A stretch of 13,908 nucleotides of DNA from Clostridiaceae bacterium (GCA_012512865.1 JAAZDH010000028.1:1-13908); one strand, 5' to 3'. Shown: positions 1 to 6,886, counted from the first letter of the stretch. The notes: generated from the sequence alone by a model not told the origin. Numbers and translations: made by a program.

Positions 1-743
1 AATTGGCCGTGATCAACAAAAATACAGGTCAGCCTGTCTCCCACCGCCTTGTGTACCAGCACGGCGGCAACGGTGGAGTCAACGCCGCCGGAAATGGCGC
101 ATATTACCGATCTGTCGCCTACCATCTCCCTTATGTCCTTCACCGCGTTTTCTATAAAAAATGACATCTTCCAGTTCCCTTGAAAATTGCATATATTAAA
201 AAGGAAATTTTGGATTATATTCTTTCCTTGCGGGGTATGGACCACCTCCGGGTGAAATTGCACGCCGTACAAGTTATTCTTCCTGTCCTCCATTGCCGCC
301 GCGGGGCAGTTTTCAGAGCCGGCCACGGCATCAAAGCCATCGGGCAATTCGCTCACGTAATAGGTGTGGCTCATCCAGCAGTCAATCTCCACGCCCAAGC
401 CGTGAAAAAGCCGGCTTTTCCCGTCAACGGACACCCTTGTTTTTCCATACTCCCTCCGTCCTGCCATGGATACTCTCCCCCCGAGCATGACGCTCATCAT
501 CTGCATGCCGTAACATATGCCGAACACGCGGATTCCCAGCTTAAAAACTTCCCCCTCGCAAAAAGGAGCCCATTTATCATTAACCGATGCAGGGCCCCCC
601 GAAAAAATAATTCCTTTTGGATTTAATTTCTTAATTCTTTCAATTGAAATGTTGTATGGAAATATTTCGCAATAAACGCCGGCTTCCCGCGCTCTCCTGG
701 CAATCAACCGGCTGTACTGCCCGCCGAAATCTAGAATCAACAA
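1..743 (-). CDS. guaA: GMP synthase (glutamine-hydrolysing), 5' part, cut by window edge
   Basis: GuaA converts XMP to GMP in the cytoplasm using glutamine and ATP. The minus strand from about 743 down to base 1 is open and shows a class I amidotransferase domain: LDFGGQY near the start, the nucleophile motif GICYGMQ, MSHTYYV, and QFHPEV with the catalytic His and Glu. It is followed by the ATP-pyrophosphatase P-loop ISGGVDSTVAAVL and the FVDHG motif. The frame is intact throughout; about 247 residues of the usual 510 or so are present. The start is a problem. The best-placed GTG (756-758), which has a GAGAGGGG site upstream at 770-777, reads GTG-AAA-AAC and then TAG (747-749). Many relatives begin MKNEL or similar, so the TAG sits where a Glu codon is expected. 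The start given here is the first TTG after the stop (741-743), which has no obvious ribosome site of its own. Identity is very secure; the start is uncertain. Confidence 0.93.
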   Translation of the reverse strand, partial: MLILDFGGQYSRLIARRAREAGVYCEIFPYNISIERIKKLNPKGIIFSGGPASVNDKWAPFCEGEVFKLGIRVFGICYGMQMMSVMLGGRVSMAGRREYGKTRVSVDGKSRLFHGLGVEIDCWMSHTYYVSELPDGFDAVAGSENCPAAAMEDRKNNLYGVQFHPEVVHTPQGKNIIQNFLFNICNFQGNWKMSFFIENAVKDIREMVGDRSVICAISGGVDSTVAAVLVHKAVGDRLTCIFVDHGQ

Positions 744-789
744 TAACTAGTTTTTCACTGGATCTCTTACCCCTCTCATTTTCCAAGTT

Positions 790-818
790 ATTATACTACG
801 GGAACCTGCAAGAGTAAA
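790..818 (-). promoter_or_regulatory. Probable sigma-A promoter of guaA
   Basis: On the minus strand a perfect TATAAT (790-795) is preceded at exactly 17 bp by TTTACT (813-818, 4 of 6 matches to TTGACA). Transcription would begin near 783, giving a leader of about 25 nt before the GTG at 758 and about 40 nt before the TTG at 743. The gap upstream (819-990) is A/T-rich, and I see no purine riboswitch core or gene in it. Confidence 0.65.
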
Positions 819-990
819 ATCACCATTTTTAATGTTAAATATAAGCACTGTTTATATATCAACAATATATATGAAGTTTCCAGGATCCGCGGGACAAACA
901 GGTTTCAGCTATAAATTCATCGTATGTGAATTTCCGTGTATAAAACTACATATGAATCCTTTGCACATAGTCGAAAAATCAAAGGAAAAC

Positions 991-1026
991 CTCGAATAAT
1001 CACTCGAGTAAATAATTCGAGTGATT
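991..1026. repeat. Inverted repeat downstream of the kinase gene, possible terminator
   Basis: AATCACTCGA (998-1007) and TCGAGTGATT (1017-1026) form a perfect 10-bp inverted repeat with a 9-nt spacer. A second, competing pairing exists between CTCGAAT (991-997) and ATTCGAG (1015-1021). On the minus strand the second hairpin is followed by GTTTTCCTTTG, an imperfect U-rich tract, so this could end transcription of the kinase operon about 60 nt after its stop codon. The poor U-run makes it a weak terminator candidate; a protein-binding operator for guaA is an alternative. Confidence 0.45.
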
Positions 1027-1084
1027 GTGTAAAGCTAAATAATAATGAAAAAATAATGAATAAAAGATAAAAAAGAGTATAAAC

Positions 1085-2230
1085 TTACCCGGCACCATTG
1101 TAAACCAGGTCGCTCTGCTCCCTGATTCCCAGGCCGGAAAAATACCTGTTTTCCAACGGTATCCATAGCTGGACAAACATTTCGTACATGCCGGGGCCGT
1201 TTCTTTCCAGGACTCTCCTTCTTTGCTCCTCTTCATCTATTCCCAGGAATATTTTCAGGTCATAGTTTTCAACCAGGGCGGGATGCATGCTGTAACTTCC
1301 TTCAATTATGTTAAGCTTCCCGGGGGTCACCTTTACAATCTCATTAAATGTTCCGCTCCTGCAGTCATATTTCCTGTACTGGAATTCCCTGCCCCTGTTT
1401 ATTCCACCTATAACTTCCTCCCTGAAACGTTCATAATCCACGTTACCTCCCGGTTCATCCAGCCTTTCTTTCGTTTTTAGCTCGCGGGGCAGGAAAAAAT
1501 CATCCATGCAAAATATATTACAGTTACAACCATATACGTTCCCGATTAAACCTGCCAGGGTGCTTTTACCAGCGCAGCAATTACCATCTATGGCCACATT
1601 AACCCTGTCCCTTGTTCTCAACAGTGAATCAATCCTGCAGAAAACATCGAAAAAACGGCGATACCTGGCATCAACTATCCTGTAAGCAGGCCTGTATGCC
1701 TGGCGGTAGATTTCACTGTGGCTTACAGGCGGATACCCCTTTGCCCTGTAGTCCTCCAGGTAATTATCCGCTTCGGTGATTGTAAAAGGCAGCAGCCCGT
1801 CCTTGCAGCACTTCCTGAAGATTCCCAGTTTTTCTTCGAACCTTTTCTTCTTCCCGGAAATGCTGTTTGCGGTATTTACAAAAAAACTGTTTACAGTGGA
1901 CAGTTCAACGGGCATATTATTCCCTGCTCCCGGATTCGTGCCGGTACCGCATTTTTTCGTTAATAATGGCAGGAGGTTCAATCGTACCAGGTTATTGCCT
2001 ATATCCTCGAACAACTCGCCAACATGGGCATTATTGCTTTCATTGCTTCCTTTGTCTAAGTTCTTTTTTAACGAGCTGAATTCTTGCTCCAGTTTTAAAA
2101 GGCTGGCCTTTTTATCCTTGATAAAATGCCCCCTGCCAAATTCATTCTGGTATATCAGCTTCACCATGTCCTGTATTTGAATTTCCGGGTAGCTGTTGAT
2201 GTGCCTTGCAAGCACTTCCTCCAGGGTCAC
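1085..2230 (-). CDS. Uridine-kinase-family P-loop protein with long N-terminal extension
   Basis: This 381-residue protein has a C-terminal NTPase/kinase domain of the uridine kinase/phosphoribulokinase type. It has a Walker A at residues 216-223 (GNCCAGKS, preceded by VAID), CMDDFFLP at 241-248 where the acidic residues usually lie, DEPGGNVDYERF at about 259-270, and IIEGSYSMHP at about 308-317. These positions match those of uridine kinases, but typical enzymes are only about 200-210 residues. The first 190 or so residues form a separate domain I cannot assign. It includes a charged helical start, a Gly/Asn-rich stretch at 95-125 and the motif PPVSHSEIYRQAYRPAYRIV at 167-186. Start: GTG at 2228-2230, with AGGAGGT 7 nt upstream; it overlaps the hisF stop by 4 nt, implying translational coupling. 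The substrate is unproven; uridine/cytidine is only the default from the family. Confidence 0.7.
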   Translation of the reverse strand: MTLEEVLARHINSYPEIQIQDMVKLIYQNEFGRGHFIKDKKASLLKLEQEFSSLKKNLDKGSNESNNAHVGELFEDIGNNLVRLNLLPLLTKKCGTGTNPGAGNNMPVELSTVNSFFVNTANSISGKKKRFEEKLGIFRKCCKDGLLPFTITEADNYLEDYRAKGYPPVSHSEIYRQAYRPAYRIVDARYRRFFDVFCRIDSLLRTRDRVNVAIDGNCCAGKSTLAGLIGNVYGCNCNIFCMDDFFLPRELKTKERLDEPGGNVDYERFREEVIGGINRGREFQYRKYDCRSGTFNEIVKVTPGKLNIIEGSYSMHPALVENYDLKIFLGIDEEEQRRRVLERNGPGMYEMFVQLWIPLENRYFSGLGIREQSDLVYNGAG

Positions 2231-2997
2231 AAGCCATACCTCCTGACAGGAATCCCCTTGCTTTCAAGGTAGTCCTTTACCCGGGCTATAGTAAGCTCCC
2301 CAAAGTGAAATAATGATGCCGCCAGTACGGCATCAGCCTTGCCCTCGGTTACCGCTTCATAAAAATGCTCAAGCTTCCCCGCACCCCCGGAAGCAATAAC
2401 AGGAATGCTTACCGCTTCGGATATCGCTTTTGTTAAAGCAATGTCATATCCTTGTTTCGTACCATCGGCATCCATGCTTGTAACAAGCAGTTCTCCTGCT
2501 CCCCTTTGTTCCGCTTCTATTGCCCATTCCACGGCATTTTTGCCGGTATTTATCCTTCCTCTGCTAATATATACATGCCAGCCTTTGCCATCGGGTTTAA
2601 GTTTTGCATCGATGGCAACCACCAGGCACTTGCTCCCGAATTTTACGGCAGCCTGGCTTACCAAGCCAGGGTCGCGCACGGCGGCGGAATTCACCGATAC
2701 CTTGTCTGCCCCGGCCTTAAGTATTTTCTCGAAGTCCTGCAATTCCCGTATGCCGCCACCGACCGTTAATGGAATGGATACCTGCCCGGCAGTCCTTTTA
2801 ACAACATCCAGCATGGTTTTCCGCTTCTCCGCCGTTGCAGTAATATCGAGGAAAACCAGTTCATCCGCCCCGGCCTTGTTATATACCGCGGCAATTTCCG
2901 CGGGGTCTCCCGCATCTTTTAAGTCCACGAATCTAACGCCTTTTACTACTCTTCCATTGTTCACATCAAGGCATGGAATAATACGTTTAGCATTCAT
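2227..2997 (-). CDS. hisF: Imidazole glycerol phosphate synthase, cyclase subunit
   Basis: HisF is the (beta/alpha)8 cyclase half of IGP synthase. With ammonia from HisH it converts PRFAR to imidazole glycerol phosphate and AICAR, linking histidine and purine synthesis. The protein begins MNAKRIIPCLDV with the catalytic Asp at residue 11, and has the second catalytic Asp in VVAIDAK near residue 130. Phosphate-binding loops are visible (TVGGGIRE, ASGGAGK), as is the usual LAASLFHFGE near the end. I chose ATG 2995-2997 because homologues begin here, the length of 256 is normal, and AGGAGG lies upstream at 3011-3016 (about 13 nt, slightly long). The frame stays open for 14 more codons, but those contain the ribosome site itself. 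No hisH or other his gene is adjacent in this window, which is unusual for an operonic his gene. The C-terminus overlaps the kinase start. Confidence 0.96.
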   Translation of the reverse strand: MNAKRIIPCLDVNNGRVVKGVRFVDLKDAGDPAEIAAVYNKAGADELVFLDITATAEKRKTMLDVVKRTAGQVSIPLTVGGGIRELQDFEKILKAGADKVSVNSAAVRDPGLVSQAAVKFGSKCLVVAIDAKLKPDGKGWHVYISRGRINTGKNAVEWAIEAEQRGAGELLVTSMDADGTKQGYDIALTKAISEAVSIPVIASGGAGKLEHFYEAVTEGKADAVLAASLFHFGELTIARVKDYLESKGIPVRRYGL

Positions 2998-3120
2998 ATA
3001 AGCTATAAGCCCTCCTCGCATATATAACATACCGCTCACAAACCGGGAACCTTTGCCCTTCGAAGGGAATACGCGGGCAGGCCCCTTGTTTCACATTAAT
3101 CCCGTCAAATAATCCTATCC
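2998..3120 (-). other. Spacer between ECF gene and hisF
   Basis: A spacer of 123 nt with a perfect 12-bp palindrome, CCCTTCGAAGGG (3055-3066), and the hisF ribosome site at 3011-3016. AACCTTTGCCCT occurs at 3048-3059 and again at 3130-3141, inside the 3' end of the ECF gene. There is no terminator-like hairpin with a U-run, so read-through from the ECF gene to hisF is plausible. Confidence 0.4.
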
Positions 3121-3660
3121 CTAGCCAAAAACCTTTGCCCTCCGGAGTGCAATTATTATTACCGGGATTATTATAACCTGTATGATAATTCCCGGTACGG
3201 CATCTATAAAGGCTCTTGCAACAAACCTCTCCCATGTAAAAGCAGTTCCCCTGAGACCATATAAGATGTAACTTGCCATACCCCATATAATTCTCCCACA
3301 TACCATGGAAAAAATCAAGGAAATATATATAGAAATATTTTTAGAAATACTCCTATTACACAACAGTTCATACATGAACCCGGAAGCAAAACCATACGCA
3401 GCCAGCTCAAAAGCCATTGCAACCGCCGTAGGGTACATGGGAGGCGTGCCGAATACCACGCTCCTGAACAAGGGAGTTATGAATCCCACTATTATGCCGT
3501 ACGGCCAGCCACATATAAAACCACACAACATCACGGGGATGTGCATCGGCAGCAACCTGCTTCCAATACTCGGTATCTGCCCCGTAAGGAAGGGCAGCAA
3601 AAAGCCCAGGGCAATAAACAAACCTGATAATACGATGTTATTCGTTGACAATCTTTTCAT
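3121..3660 (-). CDS. ECF transporter S component (substrate-binding membrane subunit)
   Basis: This is a very hydrophobic protein of about 179 residues with five or six predicted membrane segments. S components of energy-coupling factor transporters bind a vitamin or similar micronutrient and work with the shared EcfT and EcfA ATPases, which are not in this window. The signature LLPMHIPVMLCGFICGWPYG, followed by GIIVGFITPLFRS and the PPMYPTAVAMAFELAAYG stretch, matches the ECF_trnsprt family (PF12822). The start ATG at 3658-3660 is chosen over the ATG at 3666 because a GGGGG site (3667-3671) lies 6 nt before it but directly abuts the upstream ATG. The substrate cannot be assigned: pantothenate, HMP and other vitamins are all possible. 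It has its own structured leader and is followed after 123 nt by hisF, so hisF and the kinase may be cotranscribed with it. Confidence 0.85.
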   Translation of the reverse strand: MKRLSTNNIVLSGLFIALGFLLPFLTGQIPSIGSRLLPMHIPVMLCGFICGWPYGIIVGFITPLFRSVVFGTPPMYPTAVAMAFELAAYGFASGFMYELLCNRSISKNISIYISLIFSMVCGRIIWGMASYILYGLRGTAFTWERFVARAFIDAVPGIIIQVIIIPVIIIALRRAKVFG

Positions 3661-3709
3661 AATCATCCCCCATTTTAATGAAATTCAACAATTGATGTTC
3701 CAGGGCAAT

Positions 3710-3760
3710 AAAAAAACCACGCCCATATCCTTCTCTTCTGAGAAGAAATACCTTCGTGGT
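3710..3760 (-). terminator. Intrinsic terminator within the ECF leader
   Basis: On the minus strand ACCACG (3755-3760) pairs with CGTGGT (3716-3721). The inner stems are GTAT/ATAT and a perfect CTTCTC-AGAA-GAGAAG. The hairpin is followed directly by seven T (3710-3716). It lies more than 130 nt after the nucleotidase stop and only about 50 nt before the ECF gene, so it looks like a regulatory terminator, though ending the upstream operon is also possible. Confidence 0.75.
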
Positions 3761-3822
3761 ACTGATACATAATCTAACACTCATTTAATGGCTTTGCAGT
3801 GCATACCGGCTTCTGCCGGCTC
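3710..3822 (-). ncRNA. Structured 5' leader of the ECF gene, candidate riboswitch or attenuator
   Basis: Read on the minus strand, the leader opens with a GC-rich hairpin (CCGGC-AGAA-GCCGG, 3806-3819). A less structured middle follows, and it ends in a terminator-type hairpin and U-run (3710-3760), about 50 nt before the ECF start codon. An alternative helix is possible in which GGUA (3804-3807) and CUG just downstream pair with CAG-UACC (about 3757-3764). That would block the 5' arm of the terminator, as expected for a switch. I compared it by eye with T-box, TPP, FMN, THF, cobalamin, preQ1 and c-di-GMP patterns and found no convincing match. The function is an inference from position and structure. 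Confidence 0.5.
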
Positions 3823-3827
3823 TTTTC

Positions 3828-3858
3828 CTTATAAATTCCCTTGCTAATTATTTACCAA
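3828..3858 (-). promoter_or_regulatory. Possible promoter for the ECF leader
   Basis: On the minus strand TTGGTA (3853-3858) and TATAAG (3828-3833) are 19 bp apart; TTTATA (3830-3835) gives a 17-bp spacing. A start near 3820 would place the first leader hairpin at the very 5' end of the transcript. The match is weak. Confidence 0.3.
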
Positions 3859-3893
3859 TTACAAAACTATTTTTAAACAAGTATATCATGCTT

Positions 3894-5951
3894 CTACATT
3901 TTTACCAACTTCACGTTATAAGCCCTTCTCCTGCGCCTTTTGCGCCTTATTATCATAACTATGGCAAGAATTACAACAGACGCTATTACGATTATAATAG
4001 CATAAACACCCAGCGTGATACCATTGGGATTGCTTAACAAGGAAATTATGTCACTGCTGGTTTCGACTATTTTTCTTCCCCGGGGCTGGCTGTAATATTC
4101 AGGGACACGGGGAATCCCGCCCATCTTATCGAAGGATTGCAAATACATTGCAATTGCAAGCCATTCCTTTACCTCATTATTCCGTCCCCCGGAAGCATCG
4201 GTTATTATATGCTCCTCAAAATCCGTGATGGGAGAACCATCCCTTGTTTTTGGAACAATTGACAGAAGCCCGAAGGACTTTTCCCCGACCACGGAAAGCA
4301 TTTGCGCTGTATACAAACCTGCTATAACCCTGTAAAGCCTGTTATCGTCAATTTCCTCAAGCGTACCATCCGGTTTCTGTATTTGCACCCGCGTAACCCT
4401 GTTAAATATCAACCGCCTGGGGTTAAATGAGTACTTCAATCCCGAAATGTGAAGCTGGGCTGCTTGCATTATGGGAGCTATGGATGCATCAACCTCGCAT
4501 ACCGTTTTTAACTCCTTTCCCGTAAGGTAAACGGAAATCAAGGGGTATCCCGACATTTTATCCTTCCCGATACCTAAAGAGCTGGCGTTGAATGCATCAT
4601 AAACCGTGATATCCCCCTTCACAAAGGAGCCCCGTATCGTGCCCGCCGGTACTACGGCAGCAGTAACAGGTTCATAATTTGCGCCTTCCGTCCGTTTCAC
4701 GGCATATATGTAAGCATCCCCGATCAAGTTCCCCAGCGGCTCCTCCCTGTGCTCCTCTCTCATATCCGGCAAGGAATTGAAGCTGAAATCCGTCCGTGCA
4801 AGAACATCGTCGAATTTCATTCCCAGTTTATCGAGGTAATTTTCTTGCACCATTTCTTTATACTGGTCTATGGTTTGTGAAATGCCCGGATTCTCCGGGA
4901 GACTGCTGTCGATAGGCTTCAGCTTATACTCGACAAGTTTCCATGCCCCGCTCCCGGTGCCGCCTGTACCTGTTGTACCTGGATCCCTTGATATACTCAG
5001 GATTCCCAGGTTCGCCCCGTTTTCCCCGCAGGAACCGATAATTGTATTGCCGGCAATAATAGGTTCTTCAAGTATTCTATGGCTGTGCCCGCTGATAATT
5101 ACGTCAATTCCAGGCACTTTTTTTGCAAGGATTTCATCCTCGGAATCGGTCTTTTTTTCCTCGGTTCCCGAATGGGAAAGGCAAATTATGAGCTCAACCT
5201 TTTCATCCTCTTTCAGCTTTTTGACGATTTCTTTTGCTTTCTCAACAGGGTCAGTAAAAACCATCCCGGACATGGGAGCCTGGGATGCAGATTCCTTCCC
5301 CATCAAGCCGAATATCCCTATTTTAACGCCACTTCGCTCGATGATAACATATTCCCTGACTCCATAATCATCCATGGCCTTTTTCAGCTTTGCCAGGGAT
5401 TCATCCATTTTTCTGTCTTTGTCAACCGGGAACGAACCATTGGAAACGACCATCAAGGGTAATTTATCACCGCTTTTTCTGGCAGCATCCAGGCTGGCGG
5501 CCAGGCCATCGGCCCTGAAATCAAATTCATGGTTACCCAGTGTGACAACATCGTATCCCATTTTTCCCATTATTCTAAGGCCTATGCCATCACTTGCAAA
5601 CATGGTTTGGAAAAGGGTACCCATCGAAAAATCGCCTGCATCAAGCAAAAGCAAATCGGGGTTCTCCTGCCTTTCTTCGTTGATAGTGCTTTGCAGCCGC
5701 GCATATCCCCCCAATTGAACAACCTTCCCCTCCTGCAAAGTTTTAAACGGCAAAAAGTGGTCATGCTTGTCATGGGTGAAAAGAATTGTAATCTTGCTGC
5801 CCGGCTGAACCTCTTGCGCTGCTTGGGCAACCTGGGCTGCAAATACCTCCGCCGTGCCAGGCAAAAGGCATGGACACAACACTTGAAATGTCATTGCAAG
5901 AACAAGAATAATGGACAACACGAATAACGGCTTCACTATCTTGTATTTCAT
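3894..5951 (-). CDS. Exported, membrane-anchored 5'-nucleotidase / UDP-sugar hydrolase family protein
   Basis: This 685-residue metallophosphoesterase is predicted to hydrolyse nucleotides or related phosphoesters outside the membrane. An N-terminal signal peptide (basic start, hydrophobic core about residues 9-25, small residues before VFAAQ) is followed by the phosphoesterase motifs. These are THDKHDH at 59-65 (the DxH metal ligands), DAGDF at 104-108, GNHEFD at 139-144, LSHSG at 258-262 and SGHSH at 287-291. A 5_nucleotid_C domain follows, with EEPLGNLIGDAY and the YPLISVYLTGKEL stretch. The C-terminus has one membrane helix (about 648-668) and then RRKRRRRR, so the protein is likely tethered facing outward. 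There is no LPxTG motif. ATG 5949-5951 is preferred over the upstream TTG at 5957 because AAGGGG lies 9 nt before it. The gene follows the small paralog pair by about 20 nt, suggesting cotranscription. The exact substrate is not visible. Confidence 0.87.
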   Translation of the reverse strand: MKYKIVKPLFVLSIILVLAMTFQVLCPCLLPGTAEVFAAQVAQAAQEVQPGSKITILFTHDKHDHFLPFKTLQEGKVVQLGGYARLQSTINEERQENPDLLLLDAGDFSMGTLFQTMFASDGIGLRIMGKMGYDVVTLGNHEFDFRADGLAASLDAARKSGDKLPLMVVSNGSFPVDKDRKMDESLAKLKKAMDDYGVREYVIIERSGVKIGIFGLMGKESASQAPMSGMVFTDPVEKAKEIVKKLKEDEKVELIICLSHSGTEEKKTDSEDEILAKKVPGIDVIISGHSHRILEEPIIAGNTIIGSCGENGANLGILSISRDPGTTGTGGTGSGAWKLVEYKLKPIDSSLPENPGISQTIDQYKEMVQENYLDKLGMKFDDVLARTDFSFNSLPDMREEHREEPLGNLIGDAYIYAVKRTEGANYEPVTAAVVPAGTIRGSFVKGDITVYDAFNASSLGIGKDKMSGYPLISVYLTGKELKTVCEVDASIAPIMQAAQLHISGLKYSFNPRRLIFNRVTRVQIQKPDGTLEEIDDNRLYRVIAGLYTAQMLSVVGEKSFGLLSIVPKTRDGSPITDFEEHIITDASGGRNNEVKEWLAIAMYLQSFDKMGGIPRVPEYYSQPRGRKIVETSSDIISLLSNPNGITLGVYAIIIVIASVVILAIVMIIRRKRRRRRAYNVKLVKM

Positions 5952-5973
5952 TTTCAAAAACCCCTTGCATATA

Positions 5974-6405
5974 TTATCTTTTTCTTACCATAACTGTACA
6001 TTGAGCCCTGTCACACCTGGACAAGTCGATATCATACTCAAAGCCGAGAGGTTCCAAGACCCTTCTGTACAAAACATCACAGTGCCCGCAGTAATCCCTG
6101 TAAGGTTTTGCATGTTCCGTTTCAGCAAGCCTGCCTTTTGAGGGGCAGTGATGCATGACTATCTTAAATTCATCCTTATCCTCATCAAGCTCCATGGTAA
6201 AATCCGCCGCTTCTTCGTTCAAGGTATGGCTCCAATACATCCAGCATCCCTTAAGGCCGTGTTCCTTTACAAGGTCCCTCAAGTTGTTGAGAAAATTATC
6301 CGAAAGGTATTCCCAAAACTTGATTACTGCTGCTTTTCCGTCCTTTTCCTCAAGATACTTGAACAACTCACTGTACGCAGGTATAAATTCAGTACAGGAA
6401 ATCAC
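5974..6405 (-). CDS. Small Cys-rich protein resembling the L-2-amino-thiazoline-4-carboxylic acid hydrolase family
   Basis: This is a cytoplasmic-looking protein of 143 residues with no signal peptide. Its conserved-looking parts are a helical N-terminus, the segment HHCPSKGRL near residues 86-94, YCGHCDVLYRRVLEPLGFEY, and a Cys-containing end (RCDRAQCTVMVRK). The pattern resembles proteins labelled ATC hydrolase (PF14196) in Clostridia; I make this link from memory of the pattern, and the enzymatic label itself may be a transferred name. The cysteines (HCP, YCxHC, RCxxxxC) could bind a metal. GTG start at 6403-6405, with AAGGAGG 8 nt upstream; it overlaps the previous gene by 4 nt (GTGA). 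The neighbour is a diverged paralog: both have a helical first half, an acidic beta-type region and a CP motif at the same place. Role unknown. Confidence 0.6.
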   Translation of the reverse strand: MISCTEFIPAYSELFKYLEEKDGKAAVIKFWEYLSDNFLNNLRDLVKEHGLKGCWMYWSHTLNEEAADFTMELDEDKDEFKIVMHHCPSKGRLAETEHAKPYRDYCGHCDVLYRRVLEPLGFEYDIDLSRCDRAQCTVMVRKR

Positions 6406-6872
6406 GGTTTCTGCCTCCTTGTAAATCTCTGGATATTGCTTCCAGGATCTTCATTATAATCAAGAAATTCAGCTATGTAGGGAGTCCCATCGCACAATGC
6501 TTCATTGACAGTCCTCGTAGTCTCATGGAAAAGCTCCGCGGCCTTTACGTTGTTTTTCTTGAAATGCTCCATCACGGGGCATTTATTTACCTTTATAATT
6601 AATACATCATCGTTAAGTACAATATCAACATCTCCGCCCTCTATACTATAAATTTTTTCAAAATGATCTTTTAAAGCAACAAGGCCCCTCGTTTTTAAAT
6701 CACTTATCAAGGGCGCATAATAAACTTTCGTAAACCTGCTTAAATAATCCCTTACCGCATCTTCCCCGTAATTTCCATGAAGGTAATCTATTGCATGATT
6801 TAATGCGATATGGAAATCTTTGTGCAGGTACTCGTTATCCGATGCTCTTCTATCCATTACCAGTTTTTTCAC
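6402..6872 (-). CDS. Paralogous partner of the ATC-hydrolase-like protein
   Basis: This 156-residue soluble protein has the same general plan as the following gene. The region YAPLISDLKTRGLVALKDHF aligns with the partner's helices before GCWMYW. VDIVLNDDVLIIKVNKCPVMEHF aligns with the FTMELDEDKDEFKIVMHHCPSKG region. The C-terminal YCxHCD and RCDRAQC cysteines of the partner are missing here, so if those bind metal only the partner would. GTG start at 6870-6872, with AGGGGG about 8 nt upstream; a downstream ATG (6855-6857) is possible but lacks such a site. It lies 54 nt after purL, with a small hairpin between them, and is translationally coupled to the next gene. The pair probably acts as a heteromer or related functions; this is inference. 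Confidence 0.55.
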   Translation of the reverse strand: MKKLVMDRRASDNEYLHKDFHIALNHAIDYLHGNYGEDAVRDYLSRFTKVYYAPLISDLKTRGLVALKDHFEKIYSIEGGDVDIVLNDDVLIIKVNKCPVMEHFKKNNVKAAELFHETTRTVNEALCDGTPYIAEFLDYNEDPGSNIQRFTRRQKP

Positions 6873-6886
6873 TCGTCAAGCCCCCT

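Larger units (their letters stand above)
759..1084. other. Intergenic region between guaA and the kinase gene
   Basis: This gap of about 326 bp holds the guaA promoter and the 991-1026 inverted repeat. The rest is strongly A/T-rich, especially 1026-1080, and contains no convincing coding frame on either strand. I looked for a purine riboswitch or another known aptamer upstream of guaA and saw none. Confidence 0.6.

Noticed and set aside
180..626. 148-codon plus-strand frame over guaA
   Set aside because: The minus strand here encodes the GuaA amidotransferase with all catalytic motifs.
819..990. Purine riboswitch upstream of guaA
   Set aside because: No conserved loop sequences or P1-P3 arrangement could be found, and the promoter lies downstream of this stretch, so it would not be transcribed with guaA.
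2405..3001. 198-codon plus-strand frame over hisF
   Set aside because: hisF on the opposite strand is unmistakable and fully conserved; this is its antisense shadow.
2998..3039. Upstream extension of hisF by 14 codons
   Set aside because: It contains the AGGAGG ribosome site, and homologues start at MNAKRIIPCLD.
3048..3141. Repeated AACCTTTGCCCT as a remnant of a duplicated ECF 3' end
   Set aside because: The similarity covers fewer than 20 bases and does not continue in any coding frame; chance or a local repeat is enough.
3710..3822. T-box or c-di-GMP riboswitch identity for the ECF leader
   Set aside because: The CAGTACCACG segment resembles a T-box end but lacks the invariant TGG, and no specifier stem is seen. 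GCAAAGCCATT recalls part of the c-di-GMP-I aptamer, but the second half is missing.
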